A stretch of 64,000 nucleotides of DNA from an uncultured Flavobacteriaceae bacterium. GTDB taxonomy: Bacteria; Bacteroidota; Bacteroidia; Flavobacteriales; Flavobacteriaceae. The position numbers and the translations under genes were made by a program. How positions within the stretch are numbered: position 1 is the stretch's first letter; every line of letters starts with the position of its first letter. This document shows positions 44,342-54,170 of the stretch, in pieces. Where the stretch lies: NCBI GenBank assembly GCA_943787295.1, contig CALSLW010000001.1, positions 825,501-889,500 on the forward strand, written 5' to 3'. The notes beneath the pieces were generated by a model, which was not told where the DNA came from, ran no database searches, and worked only from the letters and a program-made list of their open reading frames with translations.

Positions 44342-45069
44342 TACACCCACTCTACTGTTTTGTGTTGAAAAGTCCTGAATTGACCATCCGCTGTTTTCAA
44401 GACTAATTCCCCCTGTTCATTCACCGAATCAACAGTGGCCTGAAAAGCTTGACCATCTGCTATAAAACTTCTTTTTTCACCCAGACAAAAGAGCGTTTTA
44501 TTAAAAGCGCTAAAACTATCTGAAACAGTAATCCCCGAAGTCAAATAAAAGCTGAGATCTGCTAAAATTTTGAGTAAGACTTCTTCAATCTCAAATGATC
44601 TCCCTATGGCTAAATGCATAGAACTGGCTCGCTTTAAATCTGGGAAATCTAATTGATTCACATTTAAACCAATCCCCACAATACTACCATTGTATTTACT
44701 CCCACGATAAAGGTTTTCGATTAGGAGACCACATATTTTTTTATTCTCTGACAAAATGTCGTTTGGCCATTTTATGCTGACAGCAGGAATTCCAAAAGAA
44801 ATCAAAGCACTCCTCACCGCTAAAGCGACCCAGCAATTAAGCACAAAAACAGTGGGTAAACTCAATTTTTCTGGAGATAAAAAAAATGAGAAAGTGAGAT
44901 TCTTGTTTGGCTCAGAGACCCATTGATTCTCCCTTTGCCCCTTCCCTTTTTGCTGGTCTAATGCCCACAAAAGTTCTCCATGCATTATTTTAGATTCATG
45001 GTATTGCCGTTTAAGGGCCATATTAGTGGAGTCAATGGCATCAATTTTGTTTATTTTGAAATATGACAT
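44338..45069 (-). CDS. birA: Biotin-[acetyl-CoA-carboxylase] ligase, no HTH domain
   Basis: Attaches biotin to carrier proteins. 243 residues, catalytic domain only; the DNA-binding N-terminus of repressor-type BirA is absent, so it is not a biotin-operon repressor. Biotinyl-AMP loop GKGQRENQW (family GRGRRG, a divergent form), SIKWPNDI and KICGLLIEN are seen. Divergent from rsfS. Confidence 0.92.
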   Translation of the reverse strand: MSYFKINKIDAIDSTNMALKRQYHESKIMHGELLWALDQQKGKGQRENQWVSEPNKNLTFSFFLSPEKLSLPTVFVLNCWVALAVRSALISFGIPAVSIKWPNDILSENKKICGLLIENLYRGSKYNGSIVGIGLNVNQLDFPDLKRASSMHLAIGRSFEIEEVLLKILADLSFYLTSGITVSDSFSAFNKTLFCLGEKRSFIADGQAFQATVDSVNEQGELVLKTADGQFRTFQHKTVEWVY

Positions 45070-45098
45070 TTGTTACCGTATTGTCTCTAAGAAAGTAA

Positions 45099-45106
45099 TA
45101 AATTTG
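45099..45106 (+). promoter_or_regulatory. rsfS-ftsH operon promoter, -7 element
   Basis: TAAATTTG, 18 bases before the rsfS ATG. The nearest upstream TTG sites give spacings of 15 (45081-45083) or 26 (45070-45072), so only the -7 box is convincing. Confidence 0.5.
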
Positions 45107-45124
45107 TGAAAACTAAAAATATTA

Positions 45125-45496
45125 ATGACAAAAACTTCGAACGCCGCTGACAACCTTATCGCACAAATTATTTTGGGCGTAGAAGAAGTAAAAGGATTGG
45201 ACATCAAATTACTAGATTTAAGATCACTTGACAACACTGTATGTGATTACTTTGTCGTCTGCTCTGGCACATCAAACACCCACGTTGCCGCCATTGTTCA
45301 ATCTATCCAGAAAATTGTCAGTAAAGCCCTTAAAGAAAAACCCTACCACACAGAAGGTCAAGATAATGCCGAGTGGGTCCTAATGGATTATATTAATGTA
45401 GTGGTTCATGTATTTCAAAAACCAACCCGTGAATTCTACAATATTGAAGAATTATGGGGAGACGCTGAAACAACTCCCATTGCCTCTAATTATTAA
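45125..45496 (+). CDS. rsfS: Ribosome silencing factor RsfS
   Basis: Binds L14 and blocks subunit joining when nutrients are scarce. 123 residues with GLDIKLLDLRSLDNTVCDYFVVCSG-type core, AEWVLMDYINVVVHVFQKPTREFYNIEELWGDA at the end. First of the rsfS-ftsH-LUD-cdsA-psd transcript; 3 bases before ftsH. Confidence 0.95.
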   Translation: MTKTSNAADNLIAQIILGVEEVKGLDIKLLDLRSLDNTVCDYFVVCSGTSNTHVAAIVQSIQKIVSKALKEKPYHTEGQDNAEWVLMDYINVVVHVFQKPTREFYNIEELWGDAETTPIASNY

Positions 45497-45499
45497 AAA

Positions 45500-47455
45500 A
45501 TGACGAATAAGAAAAAACAAAATACTCCAAAAATTAATCCTTATTGGCTCTATGGAATAGTCATCGTTCTATTGTTGAGTCTAAGCTTTTTTGGTGATGG
45601 AAACTTACAATCTGAAGGAAAGACAAACACCTCTGCTTTTGAACGCTATCTCAATAATGGTGATGTTGATCGTGTCTTGATTCAAAACGAAAAAACTGCG
45701 ATAATCTTTTTAAAACCTAGCGCGCTTGAAAAATCAGATCATAAAGCGCTGAAAAAAGAAAACTTTTTAGGAAAGGTCAATGATAAGGGGCCTCATTATT
45801 CATTTGAATTTGGTGACTTAAAATTATTCCAAGAAAGATTAGAACGCGCTAAGGCTAACAACGTTGAATTTAGTTATGAGTTTGTCACCATTGAAAATAA
45901 ATTCTTTGATGTCATCTTAAGCTTTCTCCCCATTATTGTCATTGTAGCCGTTTGGATATTCATCATGAGACGTATGTCTGGAAACGGTGGCGGTGGTGCT
46001 GGTGGACAAATCTTTAATATCGGGAAATCAAAAGCTAAACTTTTTGATGAAAAAACTGACGTAACGATAACTTTTAAAGATGTTGCTGGTTTAGAAGGCG
46101 CAAAAGAAGAAGTACAAGAAATTGTAGACTTTCTTAAAAACCCTCAAAAATATACGGTACTGGGAGGTAAAATCCCAAAAGGAGCCTTATTAGTAGGACA
46201 ACCTGGAACAGGAAAAACATTATTGGCTAAAGCTGTTGCAGGCGAAGCCAAAGTCCCCTTCTTCTCTCTTTCTGGATCAGATTTTGTTGAAATGTTTGTG
46301 GGCGTTGGTGCTTCTCGTGTTCGAGATCTGTTTAAGCAAGCAAAGGACAAATCCCCTGCAATTATTTTTATCGATGAAATTGATGCGATAGGAAGAGCGA
46401 GAGGAAAAAACAATATGACGGGGTCGAATGATGAACGCGAAAACACCCTAAACCAGCTATTGACAGAAATGGATGGTTTTGGGACCAGTACTAACGTAAT
46501 CATTCTAGCGGCTACTAACCGTGCAGATGTTCTTGATAAAGCCTTGATGCGCGCAGGTCGATTTGATCGTCAAATCTATGTTGACCTTCCTGATGTACGC
46601 GAGCGTAAAGAAATCTTTAAAGTGCACTTAAAACCTTTAAAGACTACAAAAACACTAGACGTTGACTTACTGTCAAAACAGACCCCTGGTTTCTCTGGAG
46701 CAGACATCGCCAATGTTTGTAATGAAGCTGCCTTAATTGCCGCTAGAAAAAATAAAAAATCTGTAGGAAAACAAGACTTTCTTGATGCAGTTGATCGTAT
46801 AGTAGGTGGACTTGAAAAGAAAAATAAAATCATCACCCCAGAAGAAAAGAAAACCATTGCTTTCCACGAAGCTGGTCATGCTATGGTGAGTTGGCTATTA
46901 GAATACGCCGCTCCATTAGTGAAAGTTACGATTGTACCCCGTGGGCAATCGCTGGGTGCGGCGTGGTATTTACCAGAAGAACGAATGATCGTTCGAACAG
47001 AACAAATGCTAGACGAAATGTGTGCTACACTAGGCGGTAGAGCTGCAGAGAAAGTCATCTTTGACAAAATCTCTACAGGAGCCCTAAGCGATTTAGAAAA
47101 AGTTACCCGTCAAGCTAAAGCAATGGTCACTGTTTATGGATTAAATGATGAGATTGGAAACATCACTTACTATGACTCTAGTGGGCAATCTGACTATAGT
47201 TTTTCAAAACCTTATTCTGAGGAAACTGCACAGAAAATCGATAAAGAGATTTCTAAAATTGTTGAAAAACAATATGAACGCGCTTGTGATTTAGTCAATC
47301 AAAATCAAGATAAATTGACAGAATTAGCGAATCGACTTCTCGAAAAAGAAGTCATATTTAAAGATGATTTAGTCAGTATCCTAGGGGAACGTCCTTACGA
47401 TAAAAAGACAACCGAAGAAGAGCATACAGAAGAGGAAGCAACAGAAGAAGCGTAA
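45500..47455 (+). CDS. ftsH: ATP-dependent zinc metalloprotease FtsH
   Basis: Membrane AAA+ protease for quality control. 651 residues: two membrane helices (about 12-29 and 136-156), Walker A GQPGTGKT, Walker B IIFIDEIDAIG, second region of homology TNRADVLDKALMRAGRFDR, and zinc motif H456-E-A-G-H460. The acidic tail (EEEHTEEEATEEA) is typical. Followed 3 bases later by a GTG-started LUD gene. Confidence 0.97.
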   Translation: MTNKKKQNTPKINPYWLYGIVIVLLLSLSFFGDGNLQSEGKTNTSAFERYLNNGDVDRVLIQNEKTAIIFLKPSALEKSDHKALKKENFLGKVNDKGPHYSFEFGDLKLFQERLERAKANNVEFSYEFVTIENKFFDVILSFLPIIVIVAVWIFIMRRMSGNGGGGAGGQIFNIGKSKAKLFDEKTDVTITFKDVAGLEGAKEEVQEIVDFLKNPQKYTVLGGKIPKGALLVGQPGTGKTLLAKAVAGEAKVPFFSLSGSDFVEMFVGVGASRVRDLFKQAKDKSPAIIFIDEIDAIGRARGKNNMTGSNDERENTLNQLLTEMDGFGTSTNVIILAATNRADVLDKALMRAGRFDRQIYVDLPDVRERKEIFKVHLKPLKTTKTLDVDLLSKQTPGFSGADIANVCNEAALIAARKNKKSVGKQDFLDAVDRIVGGLEKKNKIITPEEKKTIAFHEAGHAMVSWLLEYAAPLVKVTIVPRGQSLGAAWYLPEERMIVRTEQMLDEMCATLGGRAAEKVIFDKISTGALSDLEKVTRQAKAMVTVYGLNDEIGNITYYDSSGQSDYSFSKPYSEETAQKIDKEISKIVEKQYERACDLVNQNQDKLTELANRLLEKEVIFKDDLVSILGERPYDKKTTEEEHTEEEATEEA

Positions 47456-47458
47456 TAA

Positions 47459-48040
47459 GTGGGGATTTTTGATCAACTTTTCGGGAAAAACAAGCCTCAA
47501 AAAAAGAAGGATCAAAGTCAATATCTACCAGAAAAAAGCCAATCTAAAGAAATTAAATTTGCCTATAACTTTACTCAGCGCGGTGGTAAGTTTGTCTATT
47601 GTGAAGACGCTCAGAGTACTTTTTTTTACTTTCAGCAAATTCTACAAGAAAACGGTTGGTCATCAGAAGACATTATTGGACAAAATAGTGTGCTTTCTTC
47701 TTTTTTTAAACTGGAAAACAATACCAATCAACCAAAAGCATTCGTAATGCATTGTGAGTATTTAATTGCCAATAAAGGAGCAATATTAATCTGTAATCGT
47801 CAAATTCAAGAAAAGAAATTAAGCGATTTACCGCAAAACCTTATCATTATTGCTACCAGCAATGACTTTAAAAACGATGTAAGCGAGGCTATGTCCTCAA
47901 TCAATCAAAAATACAAAAACAATCTTCCTTCTAATATCACCACCCTCAATGCATTTGATCCTACAAAAGAAAATGATTTTCTCTCTTATGGGGGTAATGC
48001 AAAACATTTATATTTGCTAGTACAGGAAGTTAACGAATGA
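47459..48040 (+). CDS. LUD-domain protein next to ftsH
   Basis: 193-residue cytoplasmic protein, GTG start (47459), opening MGIFDQLFGKNKPQKKK. The fold resembles the LUD (LutB/YkgG) family through KFVYCEDAQSTFFYFQQ, ILICNRQI and NLIIIATSNDF segments. True LUD proteins take part in lactate use, but the lut operon is absent and the gene is fixed between ftsH and cdsA, so the role may be in membrane or protein quality control. Overlaps cdsA by 4 bases. Confidence 0.65.
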   Translation: MGIFDQLFGKNKPQKKKDQSQYLPEKSQSKEIKFAYNFTQRGGKFVYCEDAQSTFFYFQQILQENGWSSEDIIGQNSVLSSFFKLENNTNQPKAFVMHCEYLIANKGAILICNRQIQEKKLSDLPQNLIIIATSNDFKNDVSEAMSSINQKYKNNLPSNITTLNAFDPTKENDFLSYGGNAKHLYLLVQEVNE

Positions 48041-48825
48041 AAGAATTGACCACCAGAGCGATCTCGGGCATACTATATGTGGCATTATTGACCATTACAA
48101 TGTTTAGCTCTCCCCTCTCTTTTTACTGTCTAATTATTGTTTTTGCAGGTTTAGCCCTTTGGGAGTTTCAACGACTCATAAAATTTAAAAGTATCGTTGT
48201 TCCTTTTGTTTTAGCTGCATTATTTTTAGCCACTTATCTCTCGCTTCTTCCAACTGTTTTTTTTAACGGAATTCTCATCGCTTCCTTAACAGTAAATACA
48301 ATCATATGCTTTTTTTGTTTGACTAACAGACAAGTTGATTTTTCGAAAGGAAGTAAAACTGCTTTAATCTTGTTTTATATAGCGGGATCTAGCGTTTTTA
48401 TCCCAAAGCTTCTAGGACTTAACGACCCAGGAGAACCCTATTATCTTTTATTCTTTTACCTCGCTATCTGGGTCAATAATTCTTTTGCCTACATAGTGGG
48501 TTCTAGAATAGGGAAAACAAAGTTATTACCCGCAATCTCACCAAAAAAATCTTGGGAAGGTTATGTTGGGGGAGCAGTCGCCACAATAATTTTACTGTAT
48601 TTTTTAGAAAATAATTTCTCCATTTATGGAAACTATTGGTGGGGCATAGCTTTATTACTTCCCGCCCTTGCTACCCTAGGTGATTTTATTCAATCCTATT
48701 TTAAAAGAAGGGCAAATGTAAAAGACAGCGGCACTTTACTCCCTGGTCATGGCGGTTTTTATGACCGCATGGATAGTGTTATCTTTACTGCACCTTTTTA
48801 TTATTTATTCTTAAAAATTATCTAA
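48037..48825 (+). CDS. cdsA: Phosphatidate cytidylyltransferase
   Basis: Makes CDP-diacylglycerol in the inner membrane. 262 residues with about seven helices and the C-terminal signature S-x-F-K-R-R...K-D-S-G...PGHGG-x-x-DRMDS seen at SYFKRRANVKDSGTLLPGHGG. Directly before psd, so two steps of phosphatidylethanolamine synthesis (CdsA, Psd) are in one operon; pssA is not here. Confidence 0.94.
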   Translation: MKELTTRAISGILYVALLTITMFSSPLSFYCLIIVFAGLALWEFQRLIKFKSIVVPFVLAALFLATYLSLLPTVFFNGILIASLTVNTIICFFCLTNRQVDFSKGSKTALILFYIAGSSVFIPKLLGLNDPGEPYYLLFFYLAIWVNNSFAYIVGSRIGKTKLLPAISPKKSWEGYVGGAVATIILLYFLENNFSIYGNYWWGIALLLPALATLGDFIQSYFKRRANVKDSGTLLPGHGGFYDRMDSVIFTAPFYYLFLKII

Positions 48826-48827
48826 TT

Positions 48828-49478
48828 ATGTTTCATAAAGAAGGCTATATCATTATTATCAACACATTTTTGATCTGTGCTGCAATCGCCTTAGTAGCAG
48901 AATACTTTGTAGGCAATCAAATTGCCAAATACTGCCTTCAAGCTACAGCTTTGGTTATTCTTGTTTTAGTATTACAGTTTTTCAGAAACCCCAGCCGTAA
49001 CACAGTTCTAAATGAAAATCACCTGCTCTCTCCTGTAGATGGAAAGGTCGTGATCGTAGAAGAAGTTTTTGAAAAAGAATACTTTAAAGATCAACGCTTA
49101 CAGGTGTCGATTTTTATGTCTCCTATCAATGTTCACGTCACCCGTTACCCTATGAGTGGAACAGTGAATTTTAGTAAATATCACCCTGGGAAATATTTGG
49201 TGGCATGGCATCCAAAGTCTTCAGAACTCAACGAAAGAACAACGATTGTTGTTGAAAACGAACAGTTTGGGGAAATTTTATACCGCCAAATTGCTGGTGC
49301 TGTTGCCCGTCGTATTGTGAACTATGCAGAAGTAGGCGATAAAGCGGTTCAAGGAGAAGATGCTGGATTCATTAAATTTGGCTCTCGTGTTGACCTTTTC
49401 TTGCCCGTAGGCACTCCAGTTGATGTTGTTCTCGATCAAGTAGTTCGAGGTGGGGAAACCATTATTTCAAAGAAATAA
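48828..49478 (+). CDS. psd: Phosphatidylserine decarboxylase family protein
   Basis: 216-residue pyruvoyl enzyme of the short (archaetidylserine-type) class. Two membrane segments near the N-terminus, VDGKVVIVEEVFE, HVTRYPMSG and C-terminal IKFGSRVDLF with the Ser that becomes the pyruvoyl group. Forms phosphatidylethanolamine. Confidence 0.93.
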   Translation: MFHKEGYIIIINTFLICAAIALVAEYFVGNQIAKYCLQATALVILVLVLQFFRNPSRNTVLNENHLLSPVDGKVVIVEEVFEKEYFKDQRLQVSIFMSPINVHVTRYPMSGTVNFSKYHPGKYLVAWHPKSSELNERTTIVVENEQFGEILYRQIAGAVARRIVNYAEVGDKAVQGEDAGFIKFGSRVDLFLPVGTPVDVVLDQVVRGGETIISKK

Positions 49479-49489
49479 CACCAGCTTAA

Positions 49490-52120
49490 TTAAAGCGTAG
49501 CAAGGCTTTTCTCAATTACACTAATCTTTTCTAGAGCGTCTGCTTCTTTTTTACGCTCCATTTCGATCACTTTGTCTGGAGCATTGCTCACAAAACGTTC
49601 GTTTTCGAGTTTCTTTCTAACAGATTGCAAGAAGCCTTTGGCATATTTAAGCTCTTCTTCAAGTTTGGCTTTTTCTGCCGCTGCATCAACATTACCTGCT
49701 AATGGAATAAAACATTCAAAGGTATCCACACGGAAACTTGCTCCTGATTCTTCTGGTGCTTTTTCTACCCAGTGAATCTCTTCTACTCCTGCCATTTTTT
49801 TGATCAAAGCATGATAGCTAACCTGGTCTGCATTTGCGACTACATAAAGCTGTAAAGCTTCTTTATGAGAGATATTGCGTTCTTTTCTAAAGTTGCGAAC
49901 ACCACTCACAATCTTGGTCGCTAATTCAAAGGCGTCTAAGGAAGCTTGATCTACTTTACCAACTTTTGGCCAAGCAGAAATCATCAAAGCTTCTTCTTTT
50001 GAGCGTTCTCCCATATGCTGCCATAATTCTTCGGTCAAGAAAGGCATAAAGGGATGCATCAACTTTAGATTATTTTCAAATAAAACTTTGATGCGTTTTA
50101 AACTAGCCACATCAATTGGTGAGCCATAGGCTGGTTTGACTGCTTCGAGTAACCAAGAGCAGAAGTCATCCCACAATAGTTTATAAACCGCCATTAACGC
50201 ATCAGAAATACGGTACTTTTCAAAGTGATCTTCAATCGTGCTTAAGGTCGCGTTAAACTTATTCTCATACCAGTCTAGGGCCTCGGCGTTTTGAGCGTTT
50301 GGCGAAGCCTTATCTTCTACTTCCCAGCCATCAATCAAGCGATAGGCATTCCATATTTTATTGGCAAAGTTCTTTCCTTGCTGGCATAAATTTTCGTCAA
50401 ATAACAAATCGTTTCCAGCGGCAGCACTCAACATCAAACCTACACGAACCGCATCTGCACCATAGTCTTCGATTAACTTTAAGGCATCGGGAGAATTCCC
50501 TAATTGCTTTGACATTTTTCGTCCTTTTTCATCTCGAACTAAACCAGTTAAATAGACATTAGAGAAAGGTTGCTCTTTTCTATACTCATAACCAGAGATA
50601 ATCATGCGCGCTACCCAGAAGAACAAAATATCAGGTCCGGTGACCAAATCTTGTGTGGGGTAGTAATAATTAATTTCATCATTCTCTGGGTGGCGAATCC
50701 CATCAAAAACAGAGATGGGCCATAGCCATGACGAAAACCAAGTGTCCAAAACATCTGCGTCTTGTCGCAAGTCCTCACTACTTAAAGCATCATTTCCTGA
50801 TTTTTTTTGGGCTAACGCCAAAGCTTCCTCGGGAGTTTCTGCTACGACAAAATCTTCTTTTGCGTCACCAAAATAGTAGGCTGGAATTTGTTGTCCCCAC
50901 CACAATTGACGAGAAATATTCCAATCGCGGATGTTCTCCATCCAATGGCGATAAGTATTATTAAATTTAGATGGAACCAGATTTACTTCATCTGAATTTA
51001 ACACTGCATCAATGGCAGGTTTAGCTAAATCTTCCATCTTTAAAAACCACTGATCTGACAAGCGTGGCTCGATGACTGCTTTTGTTCTTTCAGAAGTTCC
51101 CACATTGTGGTTATAAGGCTCTTGCTTTACTAAAGCGCCAGAAGCGTCTAATTCTTTGGCGATTTCTTTGCGTACAACAAAGCGATCTTTGCCTTCATAG
51201 GCTAAGCCAAAACTATTCAGCGTAGCATCTGCATTAAAGATATCGATTACCTCAAGCTGGTGCTTTTCGCCCAGAGCTTTATCATTGATATCGTGCGCTG
51301 GGGTAACTTTTAAACAACCAGTCCCAAATTCGCGATCGACATACTCGTCTTCAATAATCGGAATCGATCTGTTCGCAATAGGAACAATCACTCGTTTCCC
51401 TTTTAAGTGGGTGTAACGTTCATCTTCTGGGTGAATACAAACCGCCGTGTCCCCTAATAAGGTTTCTGGACGAGTAGTTGCAATGATAACTTTTTCATCG
51501 CTTGCTTCAACGGCATAAGCGATGTGGTAGAGAAATCCTGGCTTTTCAACAAAAATCACCTCTTCGTCAGAAAGGGTGGTTTGTGCTTCTGGATCCCAGT
51601 TAACCATGCGATAACCACGGTAAATTAAGCCCTTATTGAATAAATCAACAAACACTTTAATCACAGACTCGTACATATCTGAATCTAGGGTGAATTTAGT
51701 ACGGTCCCAATCGCAAGAACAACCTAATTTTTTAAGTTGTTGCAAAATGACTCCACCGAATTCGTCGGTCCATTCCCAAGCGTGCTTGAGGAATTCTTCT
51801 CTTGACAAATCATTTTTATCAATGCCTTGCTCCTTCAATCTAGCGACCACTTTAGCTTCTGTTGCTATAGAGGCGTGATCTGTTCCAGGAACCCAACAAG
51901 CATTAAGACCTTTCATGCGCGCACGTCGAATCAGAATATCTTGTAAAGAATTATTCAACATATGCCCCATGTGCAAGACTCCCGTAACATTAGGTGGTGG
52001 GATAACAATCGAATAGGATTCACGCTCGTCTGGGGTAGAAGCAAAATACTTTTGCTCCATCCAGTAAGCGTACCACTTTTCTTCTACGAGGGAAGCGTTA
52101 AATTTTGAAGGAATGGCCAT
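49490..52120 (-). CDS. valS: Valine-tRNA ligase
   Basis: Class I synthetase, 876 residues. PPPNVTGVLHMGHMLN is the HIGH motif, GRKMSKQLGNSPD the KMSKS motif (with Gln in place of Ser, as in other Bacteroidota), the editing domain includes TRPETLLGDTAVCIHPED, and the C-terminal coiled arm is EEKAKLEEELKYAKGF-like. The start MAIPSKFNASLVEEKWY at 52120 is preferred to an ATG 30 bases upstream. No T-box is seen upstream. Convergent with psd at 11 bases. Confidence 0.96.
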   Translation of the reverse strand: MAIPSKFNASLVEEKWYAYWMEQKYFASTPDERESYSIVIPPPNVTGVLHMGHMLNNSLQDILIRRARMKGLNACWVPGTDHASIATEAKVVARLKEQGIDKNDLSREEFLKHAWEWTDEFGGVILQQLKKLGCSCDWDRTKFTLDSDMYESVIKVFVDLFNKGLIYRGYRMVNWDPEAQTTLSDEEVIFVEKPGFLYHIAYAVEASDEKVIIATTRPETLLGDTAVCIHPEDERYTHLKGKRVIVPIANRSIPIIEDEYVDREFGTGCLKVTPAHDINDKALGEKHQLEVIDIFNADATLNSFGLAYEGKDRFVVRKEIAKELDASGALVKQEPYNHNVGTSERTKAVIEPRLSDQWFLKMEDLAKPAIDAVLNSDEVNLVPSKFNNTYRHWMENIRDWNISRQLWWGQQIPAYYFGDAKEDFVVAETPEEALALAQKKSGNDALSSEDLRQDADVLDTWFSSWLWPISVFDGIRHPENDEINYYYPTQDLVTGPDILFFWVARMIISGYEYRKEQPFSNVYLTGLVRDEKGRKMSKQLGNSPDALKLIEDYGADAVRVGLMLSAAAGNDLLFDENLCQQGKNFANKIWNAYRLIDGWEVEDKASPNAQNAEALDWYENKFNATLSTIEDHFEKYRISDALMAVYKLLWDDFCSWLLEAVKPAYGSPIDVASLKRIKVLFENNLKLMHPFMPFLTEELWQHMGERSKEEALMISAWPKVGKVDQASLDAFELATKIVSGVRNFRKERNISHKEALQLYVVANADQVSYHALIKKMAGVEEIHWVEKAPEESGASFRVDTFECFIPLAGNVDAAAEKAKLEEELKYAKGFLQSVRKKLENERFVSNAPDKVIEMERKKEADALEKISVIEKSLATL

Positions 52121-52147
52121 GAATGGTCTGATTTTTGTAATAAGTAA

Positions 52148-52155
52148 CAAAAATA
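52148..52155 (-). promoter_or_regulatory. valS promoter, -7 element
   Basis: Minus-strand TATTTTTG fits TAnnTTTG, 27 bases upstream of the valS start. No clear -33 TTG at 19-20 bp. Confidence 0.45.
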
Positions 52156-52254
52156 ATCCTACTAATCTGAAAACGAAAGAAAACGATTGACTTTCTATTC
52201 AAGAGAAGAAAAAAGGACAAAAAATTGTATATTGAAACCAATAAAGCAATAATT

Positions 52255-52626
52255 ATGAGAACACTTTTACTAGTATTTACATTGTCTTTAGCCCTAAACT
52301 TACAAGCACAGACAACTGGACCAGCAATAGAATTCACCTCTCAAGTAGTTGATTATGGCGAAATTAAAAAAGGAAGCGACGGGGTACGCACCTTTGAGTT
52401 TATCAATTCTGGAAATCAACCGCTAGTGATTTCAAAAGTTTATTCTTCTTGTGGATGTACCATCCCTAAAAAACCCGAGACACCTATTGAACCTGGGGAT
52501 AAAGGAGAAATCCAAGTAAAATATGACACCAATCGTGTTGGCCCCATTAGAAAAACCATCACGGTCAATTCAAATGCAGAGAGCACTCCTATTGTTTCCT
52601 TAAAAATCAAAGGAACTGTTTTATAG
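52255..52626 (+). CDS. DUF1573 secreted protein
   Basis: 123 residues. Signal peptide (LLLVFTLSLALNLQAQ) and one Ig-like DUF1573 domain with FEFINSGNQPLVISKVYSSCGCTIP and GEIQVKYDTNRVGPIRKTITVNSN. The start ATG at 52255 follows an upstream in-frame ATG without signal-peptide logic. Probably periplasmic; function unknown. Ends in a terminator shared with the convergent protease gene. Confidence 0.85.
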   Translation: MRTLLLVFTLSLALNLQAQTTGPAIEFTSQVVDYGEIKKGSDGVRTFEFINSGNQPLVISKVYSSCGCTIPKKPETPIEPGDKGEIQVKYDTNRVGPIRKTITVNSNAESTPIVSLKIKGTVL

Positions 52627-52648
52627 CATTAATTCCCCTACATCATCT

Positions 52649-52680
52649 AAGCGAATACTTCAAGGGGTATTCGCTTTTTT
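52649..52680 (+). terminator. DUF1573 terminator
   Basis: 10-bp stem (52649-52658 with 52667-52676) with 8-base loop and T-run on the plus strand. The stop codon of the convergent protease lies in its loop, so the protease 3' end and this terminator overlap. Confidence 0.85.
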
Positions 52681-54036
52681 ATTATCCGTATTTACAGTTT
52701 GCTCTACTGAGGGATTAATAGCAGAAAAAATTGACTGCAAGTGAAAGGTGAATTTTTGTAAATGGTCCTCTCTATTCATGGTCAGTTTAATCTTTTCCCC
52801 AGGTTCCTTTTGCAGAATGTCTAGCACTTTCTCTAAAGACATATGATGGATTTTTTTTCCATTGATTTGCATCAAAATATCTCCAGCTCTTACACCAGAA
52901 CGTTGTGCAGGAGATTGAGGTCTTACATAAGTGACTTTTAAAGCTGGATGAAAAAACAATCGATACCGCTCTTGCAAAAGTATTTCAATCCCATTATTTC
53001 CTGTATTGCCTTTTCGTTCTACCGAAGGTAAGCGCTGTTTTACCATTTGAATCCCCTCATAAGCTAATTCGATTCCAGAAAGGTTATAATAAAAGGGGTC
53101 AGATGTTTTAATTGTTGGTTTTAGCATAAGTTGCTTATTGGGATAATCAATCAGCACCTTAAAGCGACTTAATAACTCTGCTCCTAAACTTCCCAAACGG
53201 TTTTTCTCTAACGACAGAGTTGCAAATGTTTTTGGTGAAGGATAAGCGACCTTAATCTCATTTAAGATGGTTTTACCTAAAACCAAAGAGGGGATTTTTC
53301 CTCGTTCCCCATAAACATCACCATTAATCCCGGTCCCTAAAAAATCATCAAACACAGGAGGTGTTTTTTCAAAATCAAGTTCTTTTGAAAAAAGCCAAAG
53401 CGCATCGCTCAAGCCCGTATCTATTAAAAAATTTCCACTTATTGCAGCTTGCTCTAATTGCGGAATAGTAAGTTCTACATAAGGTTTTCGCTTATAAAAA
53501 TGTATCGGAAAAGACGTTATTCTCTTTTTTTTCCAGCGCTTTTGTGTTTTTACTGGATTGATTTTTAGATACTTTCGAGGATAATCGATCAAAACAGCAT
53601 AGTGTTCAAACAAATCATGACCTATAATCCCGTCGATATGGGTTCCTACCCGTTTGCTCAAAATAAATTTGCTTTCTGGAAGGACCAGAGCGGTAAGTTT
53701 CTTCAAGTAAAAATCACCAATTGACAATTGATCTATTTTTACTCTGTATGCTTCTAGTGCCGGTTGATTCCCTAGTCCACGAAGCAAATAGGGTTGATCT
53801 TGATTAAACCCTAATTGCTGCGCTTTATGGTTATCAAAAATAAGGGTATGTCCCACACCTGTATCGACTAAAAAATTAAGCTCAACACCCTGAATATTAA
53901 TTGGAATGATAATCAAATTCGATTTCCATTCAAAAGGAATCTTACCTTTAGCCCCTTCAGGAAAGACCAATTCTGCCTGTGCAAATGAGAAGTAATTACA
54001 CAGATAGAACATTAAGAATAAAAATCTTATCAGCAT
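52660..54036 (-). CDS. Retropepsin-like aspartyl protease with PDZ domain
   Basis: 458 residues, exported (signal peptide FLFLMFYLCNYFSFAQ). Two pepsin-like repeats with catalytic motifs FLVDTGVGH (Asp58) and FLIDTGLSD (Asp206), so a single chain could form the full active site. The C-terminal PDZ domain (about 365-430) includes PQSPAQRSGVRAGDILMQING. Likely a periplasmic or outer-membrane housekeeping protease. Divergent from the aminotransferase gene. Confidence 0.87.
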   Translation of the reverse strand: MLIRFLFLMFYLCNYFSFAQAELVFPEGAKGKIPFEWKSNLIIIPINIQGVELNFLVDTGVGHTLIFDNHKAQQLGFNQDQPYLLRGLGNQPALEAYRVKIDQLSIGDFYLKKLTALVLPESKFILSKRVGTHIDGIIGHDLFEHYAVLIDYPRKYLKINPVKTQKRWKKKRITSFPIHFYKRKPYVELTIPQLEQAAISGNFLIDTGLSDALWLFSKELDFEKTPPVFDDFLGTGINGDVYGERGKIPSLVLGKTILNEIKVAYPSPKTFATLSLEKNRLGSLGAELLSRFKVLIDYPNKQLMLKPTIKTSDPFYYNLSGIELAYEGIQMVKQRLPSVERKGNTGNNGIEILLQERYRLFFHPALKVTYVRPQSPAQRSGVRAGDILMQINGKKIHHMSLEKVLDILQKEPGEKIKLTMNREDHLQKFTFHLQSIFSAINPSVEQTVNTDNKKANTP

Positions 54037-54170
54037 AATAGTGATTTAAGGCATATCCTCTCTTTCTATTTGAACAAAAAGGAAATAATTTGTTAAATCA
54101 CAACAAAATTCGTTCCATAAAAACAAGTCCTGTTTTTTTTTAAGATATTTGCAGCTGATTTACCGCAACC

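Noticed and set aside
52121-52254. Possible T-box or riboswitch upstream of valS
   Set aside because: The leader is short and AT-rich with no specifier stem or terminator; only a -7 promoter box is seen.
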